Positions 52,491 through 61,984 of a DNA stretch of 64,000 nucleotides are shown here, one piece after another (position 1 is the stretch's first letter; each line of letters opens with the position of its first letter). Below the pieces are notes generated by a model. It did not search any database and was not told the origin of the DNA. It saw only the letters and a list, made by a program, of their open reading frames with translations. Source of the DNA: Tridacna crocea (taxonomy: Eukaryota; Mollusca; Bivalvia; Cardiida; Cardiidae); contig OX031063.1 of NCBI GenBank assembly GCA_943736015.1, positions 4,259,001 through 4,323,000 of the forward strand, given 5' to 3'. A program made the translations under genes and the position numbers.

Positions 52491-52920
52491 CCTCTGCAAA
52501 GTAAAAGAGTTAAACTTGAGGCTGTGAATATTAATAAGCAAAGTACTTCACAGAGACAGAGTTTAGGAAAAATGTGAACAGTGTCACAATTGTGTAATGT
52601 TCAGTGCTTTAATGTTCTTCTTTTTTTGTATCTTTTCCAGAACAATGAGTTCATCCCATATCAACCATCAGGCACACACTGTAAACATGTTTATGTCATT
52701 TACACAATACTCTAGAAACCCATTTACAGCCGACAAACTGACATGTTCAAACTTTTTTTAACTGATGTCTGTTCAAAATTAATTTTAGCATTTTTTTTAT
52801 CATATCATGACAGCCAGTGTACCTATTACATGTATCCATACTTTCCTTGAAGTTCTGTTCCCGATGCTTTGCACATTTTTTTTTTCCAAGCCACTGGATG
52901 ATTTCTGGCAGAAAAATCAC

Positions 52921-53088
52921 TTAACCCTCTACCAAACAATCGCAGGTTTTTACAACCCTGAGAAAGAAGCCTTTTGAAAACATTGTGGGAAAAAGAGAAA
53001 ATGCTGGTAATCAGCATTTTCTCCTTTTCCCACAATGCTTTCTACCCTGCTGGAAACAAATTTAAATTTTTGAGTTGTTATTATTTTG
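52921..53088 (-). mobile_element. Family-A MITE, L module truncated
   Basis: TTAACCCTCTACCAAACAAT; hairpin ATGCTGGTAATCAGCAT; stops after CTGCTGGAAACAAATTTAAA, GAGTTGTTATTATTTTGG. Confidence 0.85.
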
Positions 53089-53186
53089 GGGGCAAGACTT
53101 TATATTAGAGGGTATGACAATAATGGTTCCAAACTATACGTAAAGCAATTGAAATTGATGATTTGTAGCAGAAAAGTCTATTATAT

Positions 53187-54391
53187 TTAAGAAATAATCT
53201 TCTTTCTATCATGACAGCCGGAGTAGTTTATTCATTGCACCTCATAACTCACAACATGGTTTATTGAACGACAAACCATGATAGAAAGAAGATTATTTCG
53301 ATTCTAACATGACCAACTCTTAATCAAAGGAAAACAAGTTCATACTTAGATTAAAAACAGGGATGCAGATTATACTCCATTGAATAATTAAGAAATAATC
53401 TTCTTCCTATTGTGGTTTATCATTCAATAAACCACAGTAGTGAGTTATGAGGCACAATAAATAATCCATGAGGGTGATAGCCTGAGTGGTTTATTCATTG
53501 CACCTCATAACTCACAATGTGGTTTATTGAATGATAAACCATGATAGGAAGAAGATTATTTCGATTCTAACATGACCAACTCTTAATCAAAAGAAAACAA
53601 GTTCAGACTTAGATTAAAAACAGGGATGCAGATTATACTCCATTGAATAATTAAGAAATAATCTTCTTCCTATCATGGTTTATTGTTCAATAAACCACAG
53701 TTGTGAGTTATGAGACACAAAAAATAATCCATGAGGGCAATAGCCAGAGTGGTTTATTCATTCCACCTCATAACTCACAATGTGGTTTATTGAATGATAA
53801 ACCATGATAGGAAGAAGAATATTTTGGATTTAACATGACCAACTCTTAATCAAAGGAAAACAAGTTCATACTTAGATTAAAAACAGGGATGCAGATTATA
53901 CTCCATTGAATAATTAAGAAATAATCTTCTTCCTATCATGGTTTATCATTCAATAAACCACAGTTGTGAGTTATGAGGCACAATAAATAATCCATGAGGG
54001 CGATAGTGGTTTATTGAATGATAAAACATGATAGAAAGAAGATTATTTCGATTCTAAAATGGCCAATTCTTATGAAAGGAAAACAAGCTCAAACTTGGAG
54101 TAAACACATGGATGAAGATTATGTTCCATTGAATAACCCACTCATTGAATGATGTCACTCGATATAGAATGACGTCACTCTACATGGATTGTCGCAGATT
54201 CTACCACGCTTTCCTTGCACTGTGTTTATAGAGCCAAATTCACGTGTCATTTTAGAATTTACTTTATACAGAATGATGTCACTCTACACAGAATGACGTC
54301 ACCCTACAAAGAATAACGTAGACTTAACCACACACACTTTCGTTGCATTGTGTTTATAGAGCCGAATTCATGTGTCATGTTAGAATTAGAT
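53187..54391 (+). repeat. 263-bp tandem array derived from a foldback element
   Basis: TTAAGAAATAATCTTCTTCC starts units at 53388, 53651 and 53914, period 263; a shorter unit precedes (53187-53387). Each unit contains GGTTTATNNTTCAATAAACC, GTGAGTTATGAGGCACAATA, its inverse TGCACCTCATAACTCAC, and GATTCTAACATGACCAACTC. The last unit runs into the true element end (TGACGTCACTCTACATGG, TTTATAGAGCCGAATTCATG, TGTCATGTTAGAAT), the same end as 28519. Confidence 0.88.
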
Positions 54392-54419
54392 ACTTATGTC
54401 AATTTACTGCTTATATAAT

Positions 54420-54634
54420 GCTGTACCACACAATGACGACTTTTAAAAAATAGCCCTTTGAAAACATTGTGGGAAAAGGAGAAAATGCTGGTAACCAGCA
54501 TTTTCTCCTTTTTCCTCAAAGTTTTTCACCCTATCAAAGAAAAATTGCACCATTTGAGCTGCTTTATAATTGTTGTCTGCAAATGCTTTCAATTTGGATA
54601 GGTCTACAATTTTGCCGTGTGGTAAAGGGTTTAA
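54420..54634 (-). mobile_element. Family-A MITE, left end trimmed
   Basis: GCTGTACCACACAATGACGA to GTGTGGTAAAGGGTTTAA. Part of R is deleted (TAGCCCTTTGAAAAC). Confidence 0.85.
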
Positions 54635-54929
54635 AGTCATTAAAAAGCTTAACAGGCAGTCTGACACAGAATGTCTTTACATAAAGACATTATGTGTCAG
54701 TTGGTCAGATGGCTACATTATGAAATTAGAACAAAAATTAAAATCAGAACAGATGGAATTCAGAATGTAGAATTGGATGGTTGGAGGTAACGACCCGTGA
54801 AAAAAGCATGACTGTAGATGACACACTAACCATCATTTCCGATCATCCTCTACTTAGGTAGAGGTTACCCACATTTTAATCTTAATTAAAACACTTAAGT
54901 ATCTCATTAATGTATGCACATGATACCTT

Positions 54930-55110
54930 AGACTCTTTGTCAAACAATCCAAAGTTTTAACAAACCCGAGAAAAAAAGTCTATAGAAAACATTGTGGGAA
55001 AAGATGAAAATGCAGGTTACCATCATTTTGTTTTCCCACAATATTTTCTACCCATCCAAAGCCAAATTCTGTTGTGTGTGCCAAATTATATTTGTGCAAT
55101 GTGACTGTCG
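54930..55110 (-). mobile_element. Diverged MITE
   Basis: GACTCTTTGTCAAACAATCC, AACATTGTGGGAAAAGATGA, loop GCAGGTTACCATCAT, then a shortened right arm. Confidence 0.65.
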
Positions 55111-55117
55111 TACAAAG

Positions 55118-55335
55118 TTAACTCTTTACCCATCCATAGAATTTTAGACTTGCCCAAATTTAAAGCATTTTGTAGACAACAAATTAAAAGTCACCCTAAA
55201 TGAAAATTCTCCTTTTAGTATCTGAAATCATTGTGGAAAAAGGAGAAAATGCTGGTTGCTAGAATTCTCTCACAATATTTCAAAAAAGTTCTTCCTCAGG
55301 GCTGTTAAATCCAATGTCCATGAATCGTGGTTAAA
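55118..55335 (+). mobile_element. Diverged MITE
   Basis: TTAACTCTTTACCCATCCAT, L module ATTTAAAGCATTTTGTAGAC, ATTGTGGAAAAAGGAGAAAA and ATGCTGGTTGCTAGAAT; R end GGCTGTTAAATCC only. Confidence 0.65.
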
Positions 55336-55519
55336 TACTAATGACCAGTTTTTAATGCATGGGCAAATCCCACCATTCCTAAATGTATTCAAATTAGAAC
55401 AGTATCAGTTTTCTTTCACTCATTTGCTTCTTAGCCCTATTTTTCATCAATTTTCTTAGTACCAATGTGTCTAGGTGCGTTTTTCAGCTACATCTACCTC
55501 TCCTCTCTCTAACAGTATT

Positions 55520-55747
55520 TCACCCTTTACCACACTGCAAAATTTTAGACCTATCCAAATTGAAAGCATTTGCAGACGACAGTTTCTGAGCGGCTCAAAT
55601 GGTGCAATTTTGCCTCGATAGGGTAGAAAAATTTATGGGAAAAGGAGAAAATGCTGGTTACCAGCATTTTCTCCTTTTCCCACAATGTTTTCAAAAGGCT
55701 TCTTCCTCAAGGGCTTCAGAAGTCGTCATTGTGTGGTAAAGAGTTAA
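55520..55747 (+). mobile_element. Family-A MITE, left of a tandem pair
   Basis: TTTCACCCTTTACCACACTG to GTGTGGTAAAGAGTTAA. AGCGGCTCAAATGGTGCAAT subtype, palindromic core ATGCTGGTTACCAGCAT. Confidence 0.91.
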
Positions 55748-55942
55748 CCCATTATCACACAATCCCTACTTTTGACGATCCTGACAAAGAAGCCTTTAGA
55801 AAACCAGCATTTTCTCCTTTTCCCAATATGTTTTCTACTCTTCACAAAACAAATTTCAAACTTTCAGTCACTTTCATTTTGTCATCTGCAAATGCTTTGG
55901 ATTTGGACAAGCCTAAAATATTGTCATTTGGTAATGAGTTAA
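55744..55942 (-). mobile_element. Family-A MITE lacking one hairpin arm
   Basis: TTAACCCATTATCACACAAT to ATTTGGTAATGAGTTAA. GAAAACCAGCATTTTCTCC shows precise loss of the left arm. Shares TTAA 55744 with its left neighbour. Confidence 0.9.
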
Positions 55943-56061
55943 GTTATCTTATGTCTCTAAAATATCCTTACATTATTTTAGTTACTCAAAATCAGTATAC
56001 TAGCAAGAACCCATCTCTACCACTAGGTGTTAAAATGGAAAACAATTACCAGTACATAGTG

Positions 56062-56288
56062 TTAACTCTTTACCACACAAGAAAATTTTAGACTGGTCCA
56101 AATTGAAAGCATTTGCAAACGACAAAATAAAGGTGACTGAAAAATTGAAATTGTTCGGAGAAGGTTAGAAAACACTGTGGGAAAAGGAGAAAATGCTGGT
56201 GACCAGCATTTTCTCCTTTTCCCACAGTGTTTTCAAAAGGCTTGTTTCTTAGGGTCGTAAAAACCAGGGATTGTTTGGTAAAGGGTTA
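56062..56288 (+). mobile_element. Family-A MITE, 227 bp
   Basis: TTAACTCTTTACCACACAAG to GTTTGGTAAAGGGTTAA. Hairpin ATGCTGGTGACCAGCAT with matched AACACTGTGGG / CCCACAGTGTT arms. Confidence 0.94.
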
Positions 56289-56347
56289 ATATCATAACAT
56301 CATTTTATACACTGTATAATGGATTAGAATTTAATTAAACCATTTCT

Positions 56348-56680
56348 TTAACCATATACCACACAATCCTGAGTTTTAAAGACCTTGAAGAAGAAGGCTT
56401 GTGAAAACACTATAGGAAAAGGAGAAAATGCTGATAACTAGCATTTTCTCCTTTTCCCACAATGTTTTCTGGCCTATCAAAGGAAGAAATCATGATTTGA
56501 GCTACATTTATTTTGTTGTCTGCAACATGCTTTTAATTTGATCAAGTCCAAAATTCAATCCCACAATGTTTTCTTCTCTTCCTAAAACAAATTTAAAACT
56601 TGTAGTCACATTCATTTTGTCGTCTGCAAACGCTTTTAATTTGGACAAGTCTTAAATTTTGTCATTTGGTAAAGAGTTAA
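56348..56680 (-). mobile_element. Composite MITE with two right halves
   Basis: TTAACCATATACCACACAAT, hairpin ATGCTGATAACTAGCAT, L end to GATCAAGTCCAAAATTCAAT, then a second CCCACAATGTTTTCTTCTCT half and its own L end to CATTTGGTAAAGAGTTAA. Confidence 0.8.
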
Positions 56681-56747
56681 CTTGTTTGTTAACATTCAAA
56701 GCCCAGTTGCCACAACACATAAATAAAATATGGGTGTTTAAATGCAT

Positions 56748-56976
56748 TTAACTCTTTACCAAACAATAAAATTTTTCACTAGTCAAAATTGAAAGCATTT
56801 GCAGATGTCAAAATATATATGAATAAAAACTTTAAATTTAAATTGGAAAGGGTAGAGAACAGTGTGGGAAAAGGAGAAAATGATGGTTACCAGCATTTTC
56901 TCCTTTTACAACAATGTTTTCAAAGTCTTTCTTTCTCAGGGTCATTAAAACCCTGGATTGTGTGGTGAAGAGTTAA
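56748..56976 (+). mobile_element. Family-A MITE, 229 bp
   Basis: TTAACTCTTTACCAAACAAT to GTGTGGTGAAGAGTTAA. Hairpin ATGATGGTTACCAGCAT. Confidence 0.91.
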
Positions 56977-57111
56977 ACTAAAATTTAAAAGTATGGAAAT
57001 CAATGTGAAAATCACATTCTGTTCTTATTAAGTCAGTTCGTGTTTCATTCTCTGGCAGAAATAAAAATGTAACTGAAAATCAAGTAAAAAGTAATCAAAA
57101 GAACAAGTTAC

Positions 57112-57340
57112 CTGTAACTTAGTTTTAACATTCTTTCTTAAATACTGTTGTAAAAGAAAAAAAAAACTTATGAGCAATATCCAAGGGTACTTTTTTGAAG
57201 ATGTTATCAAAATGTTAAGAAGGAGTTTAGATAATGGTCAGGAAATTATAACACGTACCTTTTAAATCACATGATAGAATTAAATCCACAACAACACAGA
57301 ATCTCTCTTTGTCTTTATTTCTTCCCTCTTCACTTCTTAA
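57112..57340 (-). other. Candidate 5' untranslated exons of OCA2 (57340-57259 and 57144-57112)
   Basis: Two segments have exon-like borders on the OCA2 strand: 57340-57259 (acceptor atttatacag, donor gtacgtgt) and 57144-57112 (acceptor ttacaacag, donor gtaacttg). The short one is 33 nt. Joined to exon 1, the longer contributes an in-frame TAA upstream of the chosen ATG, consistent with 5' UTR. This is splice-signal reasoning only. Confidence 0.3.
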
Positions 57341-57677
57341 CTGTATAAATATTAAATAACAATGTATTATGATATATTGTAAGAACAAAAGTATTAATTC
57401 TAAGTTTACTTGCTTCTGCATTGACTATCATAGAAGTATTTGTATAATTATAGTAACAAATAAATTCTCTTTTAATTATTTGTCAAACTAAACCACAGTA
57501 TACGTAATAAATGTTTTTAACTGTTATCAGGGTGGCCAGATTGAATACAGACAATCTTTCATGTATCTATTCTATTATCATTCACTATCAGTCCACTGTC
57601 CACAATGAGAATAAAAACTTCTCTAATTACTGGTTATCATACACACTTATATGAGTTATGCTCTGGCGAAAGGGGGC
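57341..57677. other. Unassigned upstream sequence
   Basis: AT-rich; apart from the candidate 5' exons below 57340 nothing is recognised. Confidence 0.4.
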
Positions 57678-58128
57678 TTAACTCTTTACCAAACAAGAAA
57701 ATTTTAGACTGGTTCTAATTGAAAGCACTTGCAGATGACAAAATAAATATAACTCAAAAATTGATATTTGTTTCCAGCAGGGAAGAAAACTGTGGGAAAT
57801 GAAGAAAATGCTGGTTACCAGCATTTTCTCCTTTTCCAACAATGTTTTAACCCATTCCCAAACAAGTCCTGGTTTTTACGTGTCTGCAGTAAAAGTCTTT
57901 TGAAAACACTGTGGGAAAAGGAGAAATTGCTCGTAACGAGCAATTTCTCCTTTTCCCACAGCGTTTTCTACCCTTTTACAGTACTTTCTGCCATTTTCTC
58001 CAAATCTGAAATTGTCGTCTACAAACTCTTTCGGTTTGGAAGGGTCCAAAATTTATCGTTTGGGAAAGGGTTAAAAAGGCTTCTATCTCAGTGTAGTAAA
58101 AACCAGGGATTGTTTGGTAAAGGGTTAA
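57678..58128 (+). mobile_element. Family-A MITE interrupted by a family-C MITE
   Basis: TTAACTCTTTACCAAACAAG, L module, hairpin ATGCTGGTTACCAGCAT, right arm CAACAATGTT, then the C element, then the rest of R (AAAGGCTTCTATCTCAGTGT ... TTTGGTAAAGGGTTAA). The C element entered a TTAA formed at the end of the hairpin. Confidence 0.9.
57847..58074 (-). mobile_element. Family-C MITE nested in a family-A MITE
   Basis: TTAACCCATTCCCAAACAAG to GTTTGGGAAAGGGTTAA, 228 bp. Hairpin ATTGCTCGTAACGAGCAAT. Confidence 0.94.
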
Positions 58129-58257
58129 TGCATCTCTATGATACATGATACAAAGCATGCCAGGCTGCCAGCACATAATTTGGGATCCATAGTAGCTTTT
58201 TTTTTGAGAGTCAACTTCACCCTTAGGCTGCTAAGCCGGGACTCACTGACCTTTTGG

Positions 58258-58328
58258 GGATGGTGAAGATCAAGATCAGGCTGCACAGAATGTGCAGTCT
58301 GATCTTGGATCTAAACTGTCCGATTGGA
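58258..58328. repeat. GATC-rich palindromic repeat
   Basis: GAAGATCAAGATCAGGCTGC, ACAGAATGTGCAGTCTGATC and TTGGATCTAAACTGTCCG; the clearest copy of the family. Confidence 0.7.
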
Positions 58329-58524
58329 AATATTATTCCCCAATACCTATCTATTTGGGTTTTCATGACTGAATTGAAAATTTTATTTTAGTTATTTAGC
58401 AGGATAAGGGTTAATCATAAGGTAGAATGGTCTTTAGACATACACAAAATTGACAAACAGCGAAAGTTTCCATTTTTCGCAGACACATTATGACCCTTTT
58501 TACAAAACATGGTTCAAACCTACA

Positions 58525-58752
58525 TTAACCCTTTCCCAAACAAGCCCTGTTTTTTACGTGTCTGCAGTACAAGTCTTTAGAAAACACTGTGGAAAAAGGA
58601 GAAATTGCTCGTAACGAGCAATTTCTCCTTTTTCCACAGTCTTTTCTAGCCTATCGGAAAACTTTCTGCCATTCTCATCAAATTTAAAATTGTCATCTGC
58701 AAACACTTTGAGCTTGGAACAAACTAAAATTTGTCATTTGGGAAAGGGTTAA
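58525..58752 (-). mobile_element. Family-C MITE, left of a C-A tandem
   Basis: TTAACCCTTTCCCAAACAAG to ATTTGGGAAAGGGTTAA. Both arms carry the compensated change GTGGAAAAAGG / CCTTTTTCCAC. Confidence 0.94.
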
Positions 58753-58975
58753 CCCTTTACCAAACAATCCCTGGTTTTTACGGGTCTGGAATAGTAGCCT
58801 TTTGAAAACATTATGGGAAAAGGAGAAAATGCTGGTAACCAGCATTTTCTCCTTTTCCCACAATGTTTTCTATCCTATCATAGACAGAAGTCGTCTTTAC
58901 AGCAAGAGTTGAATTGTCATCTGCAAATGCTTTCAATTTGGTCTAGTTCAAGTTTGTTGTTTGGGAAAGGGTTAA
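58749..58975 (-). mobile_element. Family-A MITE, right of a C-A tandem
   Basis: TTAACCCTTTACCAAACAAT to GTTTGGGAAAGGGTTAA. TGGAATAGTAGCC subtype. TTAA 58749 is shared with the family-C copy. Confidence 0.93.
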
Positions 58976-58989
58976 ACCTTCACAAAATA

Positions 58990-59350
58990 TAAAAAAGTCC
59001 TGACTTGTCCAAATTCAAAGCACCTGCTCACAATAATGCTAATGTGGCTAAAAACAGGCATTTGTCCTGGAGAGGATAAAACCATTGTGGAAAAAGAACA
59101 AAGGCTGATAATTAGCCTTGTCTCTTGTTCTAACAACACTTTTAATTGCCTCCTACTTCAGTGTCATTATAAACTTTCATGTGTGGTAAAGGCTAATACT
59201 AGATAAACAGTATTTTCCTATTTTTCCACATTGTTTTCTGTCCTTTCACAGACAAAACCAATTGTTTGGGCCACATTTAGTTTCTGTCTTCTGCAAATGA
59301 TTTCAAAAAGGAACAATTCTAAAATTTTGATGTTTGGTAAAGAGTTCAGA
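58990..59350. mobile_element. Decayed MITE fragments
   Basis: 58995-59190: GACTTGTCCAAATTCAAAGC, AATGTGGCTAAAAACAGGCA, GGCTGATAATTAGCCT, R end GTGTGGTAAAGGC. 59205-59349: AGTATTTTCCTATTTTTCCA half with L end TTTGGTAAAGAGTT. Confidence 0.6.
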
Positions 59351-59361
59351 TATATCATATG

Positions 59362-59660
59362 ATAAACCCTTTCCCAAATGATTCTGTGGCAAATTGCAAA
59401 ATTACAATTTTTCCATTTGTTATAATGTTTTTCTACCAAAGTAGAGCACTTAAGCTCATTTGTACCAGTTCCAAATTCGCCGTATGCAGCTGCTTTCCAT
59501 TTGGAACCATCCAATATTTGCTGTTTGGGAAAAGGTCAAATAATGATCTACATGGTAACCAGCATTTTCTCCTTTTCCCACAATGTTTTCTACCCTTACC
59601 AAAACAAGTTTCCATTTTTTTGTCACATTTATTTTGTTGTCTGCAAATGCTTTCATTTTC
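59362..59660. mobile_element. Two MITE remnants
   Basis: 59362-59540: CCCTTTCCCAAATGATTCTG ... TTTGCTGTTTGGGAAAAGGT without hairpin. 59545-59660: GGTAACCAGCATTTTCTCCT right half with L end TTGTTGTCTGCAAATGCTTT. Confidence 0.6.
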
Positions 59661-59716
59661 GAGGGGAAAGGATTTTGTTTGCTTCCATCCTGTCTGATTT
59701 ATTTTCTTCACAAACT

Positions 59717-59977
59717 TTAACTCTTTACTAAATGACAAAATTTTACACTGGTCCAAATTGAAAGTATTTGCAGACAACAAAATGAATCTGATTAAAGAGA
59801 TGAAATTTGTTTTGGAAGAGAAGAACACATTGTACTTACCAGCATTTTCTCCTTTTCCCACAATGTTTTCTACCCTTACCAAAACAAATTTTCCATTTTT
59901 CAGTCACACTTATTTTGTATTCTGCAAATGCTTTCAATTTGGTCTGGTCCAAAATTTTATGTTTAGTAAAGAGTTAA
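59717..59977. mobile_element. LL-type hybrid MITE
   Basis: TTAACTCTTTACTAAATGAC with L module at the left, and at the right the inverse L module (TTCTGCAAATGCTTTCAATT, GGTCTGGTCCAAAATTTTAT) to AGTAAAGAGTTAA. No R module; left arm shortened. Confidence 0.8.
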
Positions 59978-59979
59978 AA

Positions 59980-61100
59980 AAAATGGTATTGTGTTGTAGA
60001 ACCTTTCTTGTGCATTTGCATCTTGCTGCAGAGGAAAGTTTTGACATCTCGCACTACATTTTGTCTCGTATAATAGCCTCGAATGTCCATATTCCTTGAT
60101 ATATACTGGTAAATGATGATATTTAGGAAACAACAGAATGAAACTGAGCAATACAAAAAGAATATGGACTAGAAACTACTTGCTGTCATAAAAAAATCAT
60201 TTCCAGTCAGTTTCATACAAAAATTACAACTCGGATAATAATTCCATGTTCAATGTGGATAAAGAAAACCCATGCCATCGGCCTTCTTGAAAAAACATAG
60301 CGTGACCTAATTCCGGTAGCTAGATAGTATTTACAGCAATAAGTCATAGGTCCTTGCATTTTTTGAGAAGGAACACTAGATATAAGACAAATGATACTGA
60401 TTTCTTTTAACCAAGGAAAATATCATTCTTTTCACATGTACATATTTTTGTCTCACATTTGGCTGGAATTAAAGGGCGATAAAATATTTGAATATTGGTA
60501 AGGGCTACCTGCTGACATACTGTGTGACGTCATCAAACTATGTGCATTACCAGATGGAAACCAAAAGTATTGGTTCATGTTTTCTCATACTTCTGATATC
60601 AAACTGAAGCACCAGGAACGTTACTAACTAGTGCTTATTAGTTTTACAACATAATAACAGAGCTCCAGGGAGGGGAAGTGATTTTGATTTCACAAACTTG
60701 ACAATATGAATCGAGACGATTCTAATGAGTTCCCAAAACATAGAATTTCAAAGAGCAATATTGGATTTAGAATGCCATCACCCCCTCCCACCTGGAGTTT
60801 TGTGATAATCCATAGCAGAAGTCGGATCTCAGACTAAATCATTTGCTAGTCCTTCCACAAATTGTTTCCTATGATATTATTGGCTTTCATCTGCGAAATT
60901 CTTAGAACTGACCAATATGTAAAAAGAAGTTACTTATATCTCTTTGATTCTTTGGCATTTTCGTACCTATTTTCTCCCGTGGATCCATCGCGTGAAGGTA
61001 CACAGCGGTAGAACGGGCTAGGGTTAAAGTAGTTCCGGCTTAAATTTTGCCGGAATATCCCGTATGTTTGTAGCTTGAAACTGATTCAAACGCTTTGGAA
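59980..61100. other. Repeat-poor stretch upstream of OCA2
   Basis: Least repetitive part of the right side. 60950-61080 is richer in CpG and has a minus-strand segment with donor gtacgaaa at 60965 (exon edge 60966) that could be a first exon or promoter-proximal region of OCA2. No TATA box is convincing. Confidence 0.25.
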
Positions 61101-61104
61101 TTTT

Positions 61105-61327
61105 AGTTCAACTCACACGAGAACGACTTGTCCAAATCAAAAGGATTCGCAGACAACAACTTAATTCTGGTTAAAATGACAGAATTTGTATGATAGGCTA
61201 GAAAACATAGCGAGAAAACGAGACAATGCTGTTTCTTGTATTTTCTCTTTTTTCCACAATGTTTTCAAACAGACTTTTTCCTCGGTTTGCTAAATGCGAA
61301 AACTCGAAATTGTCTGCTAAAGAGTTA
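61105..61327 (+). mobile_element. Diverged family-A MITE
   Basis: TTCAACTCACACGAGAACGA, L module CAAATCAAAAGGATTCGCAG, loop ATGCTGTTTCTTGTAT, R end GTCTGCTAAAGAGTTAA. Confidence 0.75.
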
Positions 61328-61544
61328 ATAGACTAGTCTTCAAAAATAGTAAAAATCCGAAATGTAGCAAGTGTCATTTTCTAAGTTTTTTAAGTCTTTG
61401 GATTTCAAACTCATTGTAGATCTACATGTATGCTTTTAATTAAATGTGTTCGTACTGATGACTAGAATCTATATGGGCAGAAAAAGGACATGTAGTATAC
61501 ATATATAAAGTCATTGCCAACAAGTTTTCTAATTCTATACAAAC

Positions 61545-61770
61545 CATAACGTGGGTCGACTCTTAACGATCCCGAAAAAGAAGGTTTTTAAAAACAGTGT
61601 GGGAAAAGAATAAAATGCTGGTAACCAGCATTTTTTTCTTTTCCCACAATGTTTTCTACCTTTTGAAAGACAAATTTAAAAAAAAATTGAATAACATTTC
61701 AAATGTCATTTGCAACTTTATGCTTTCGATGTCGACATGTCTTAAATTTTCTTGTTTTGAAGAGAATTAA
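61545..61770 (-). mobile_element. Family-A MITE, ends decayed
   Basis: CGTGGGTCGACTCTTAACGA, hairpin ATGCTGGTAACCAGCAT with arms GTGGGAAAAGAATAAA / TTTTTTTCTTTTCCCAC, right end GAAGAGAATTAA. Confidence 0.8.
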
Positions 61771-61784
61771 CTCGTTACCTGATG

Positions 61785-61975
61785 CAGGCCCGTAGGAACA
61801 GGGGGTGGGGGGGATGGGGGGGGGAGGGGGTAAGCCCCCCCGAATGATTTTGACAATCATGGTAATTCAAATTACCCTTTCTCGCGGATAGTTTCAATCG
61901 ACGCGAAATTTTCCATAAAATACGAGTTAGCACCCCCCCCCCCCCCATCTTGAATTGCTTCCTACGTCCCTGTGA
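61785..61975. repeat. G-run / C-run palindromic repeat
   Basis: GCCCGTAGGAACAGGGGGTG and a run of G clusters at 61800-61830, with a C(14) tract near 61935 and CTTCCTACGTCCCTGTGATG at the end, an inverse of the start. The G clusters could form a quadruplex. Confidence 0.65.
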
Positions 61976-61984
61976 TGGTCACAT

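Noticed and set aside
4960-59882. Many short ORFs with nearly the same peptide, such as [19 protein letters not shown] or [17 protein letters not shown]
   Set aside because: They are readings through the MITE hairpin; the palindrome makes both strands give similar peptides. No conserved start or codon bias.
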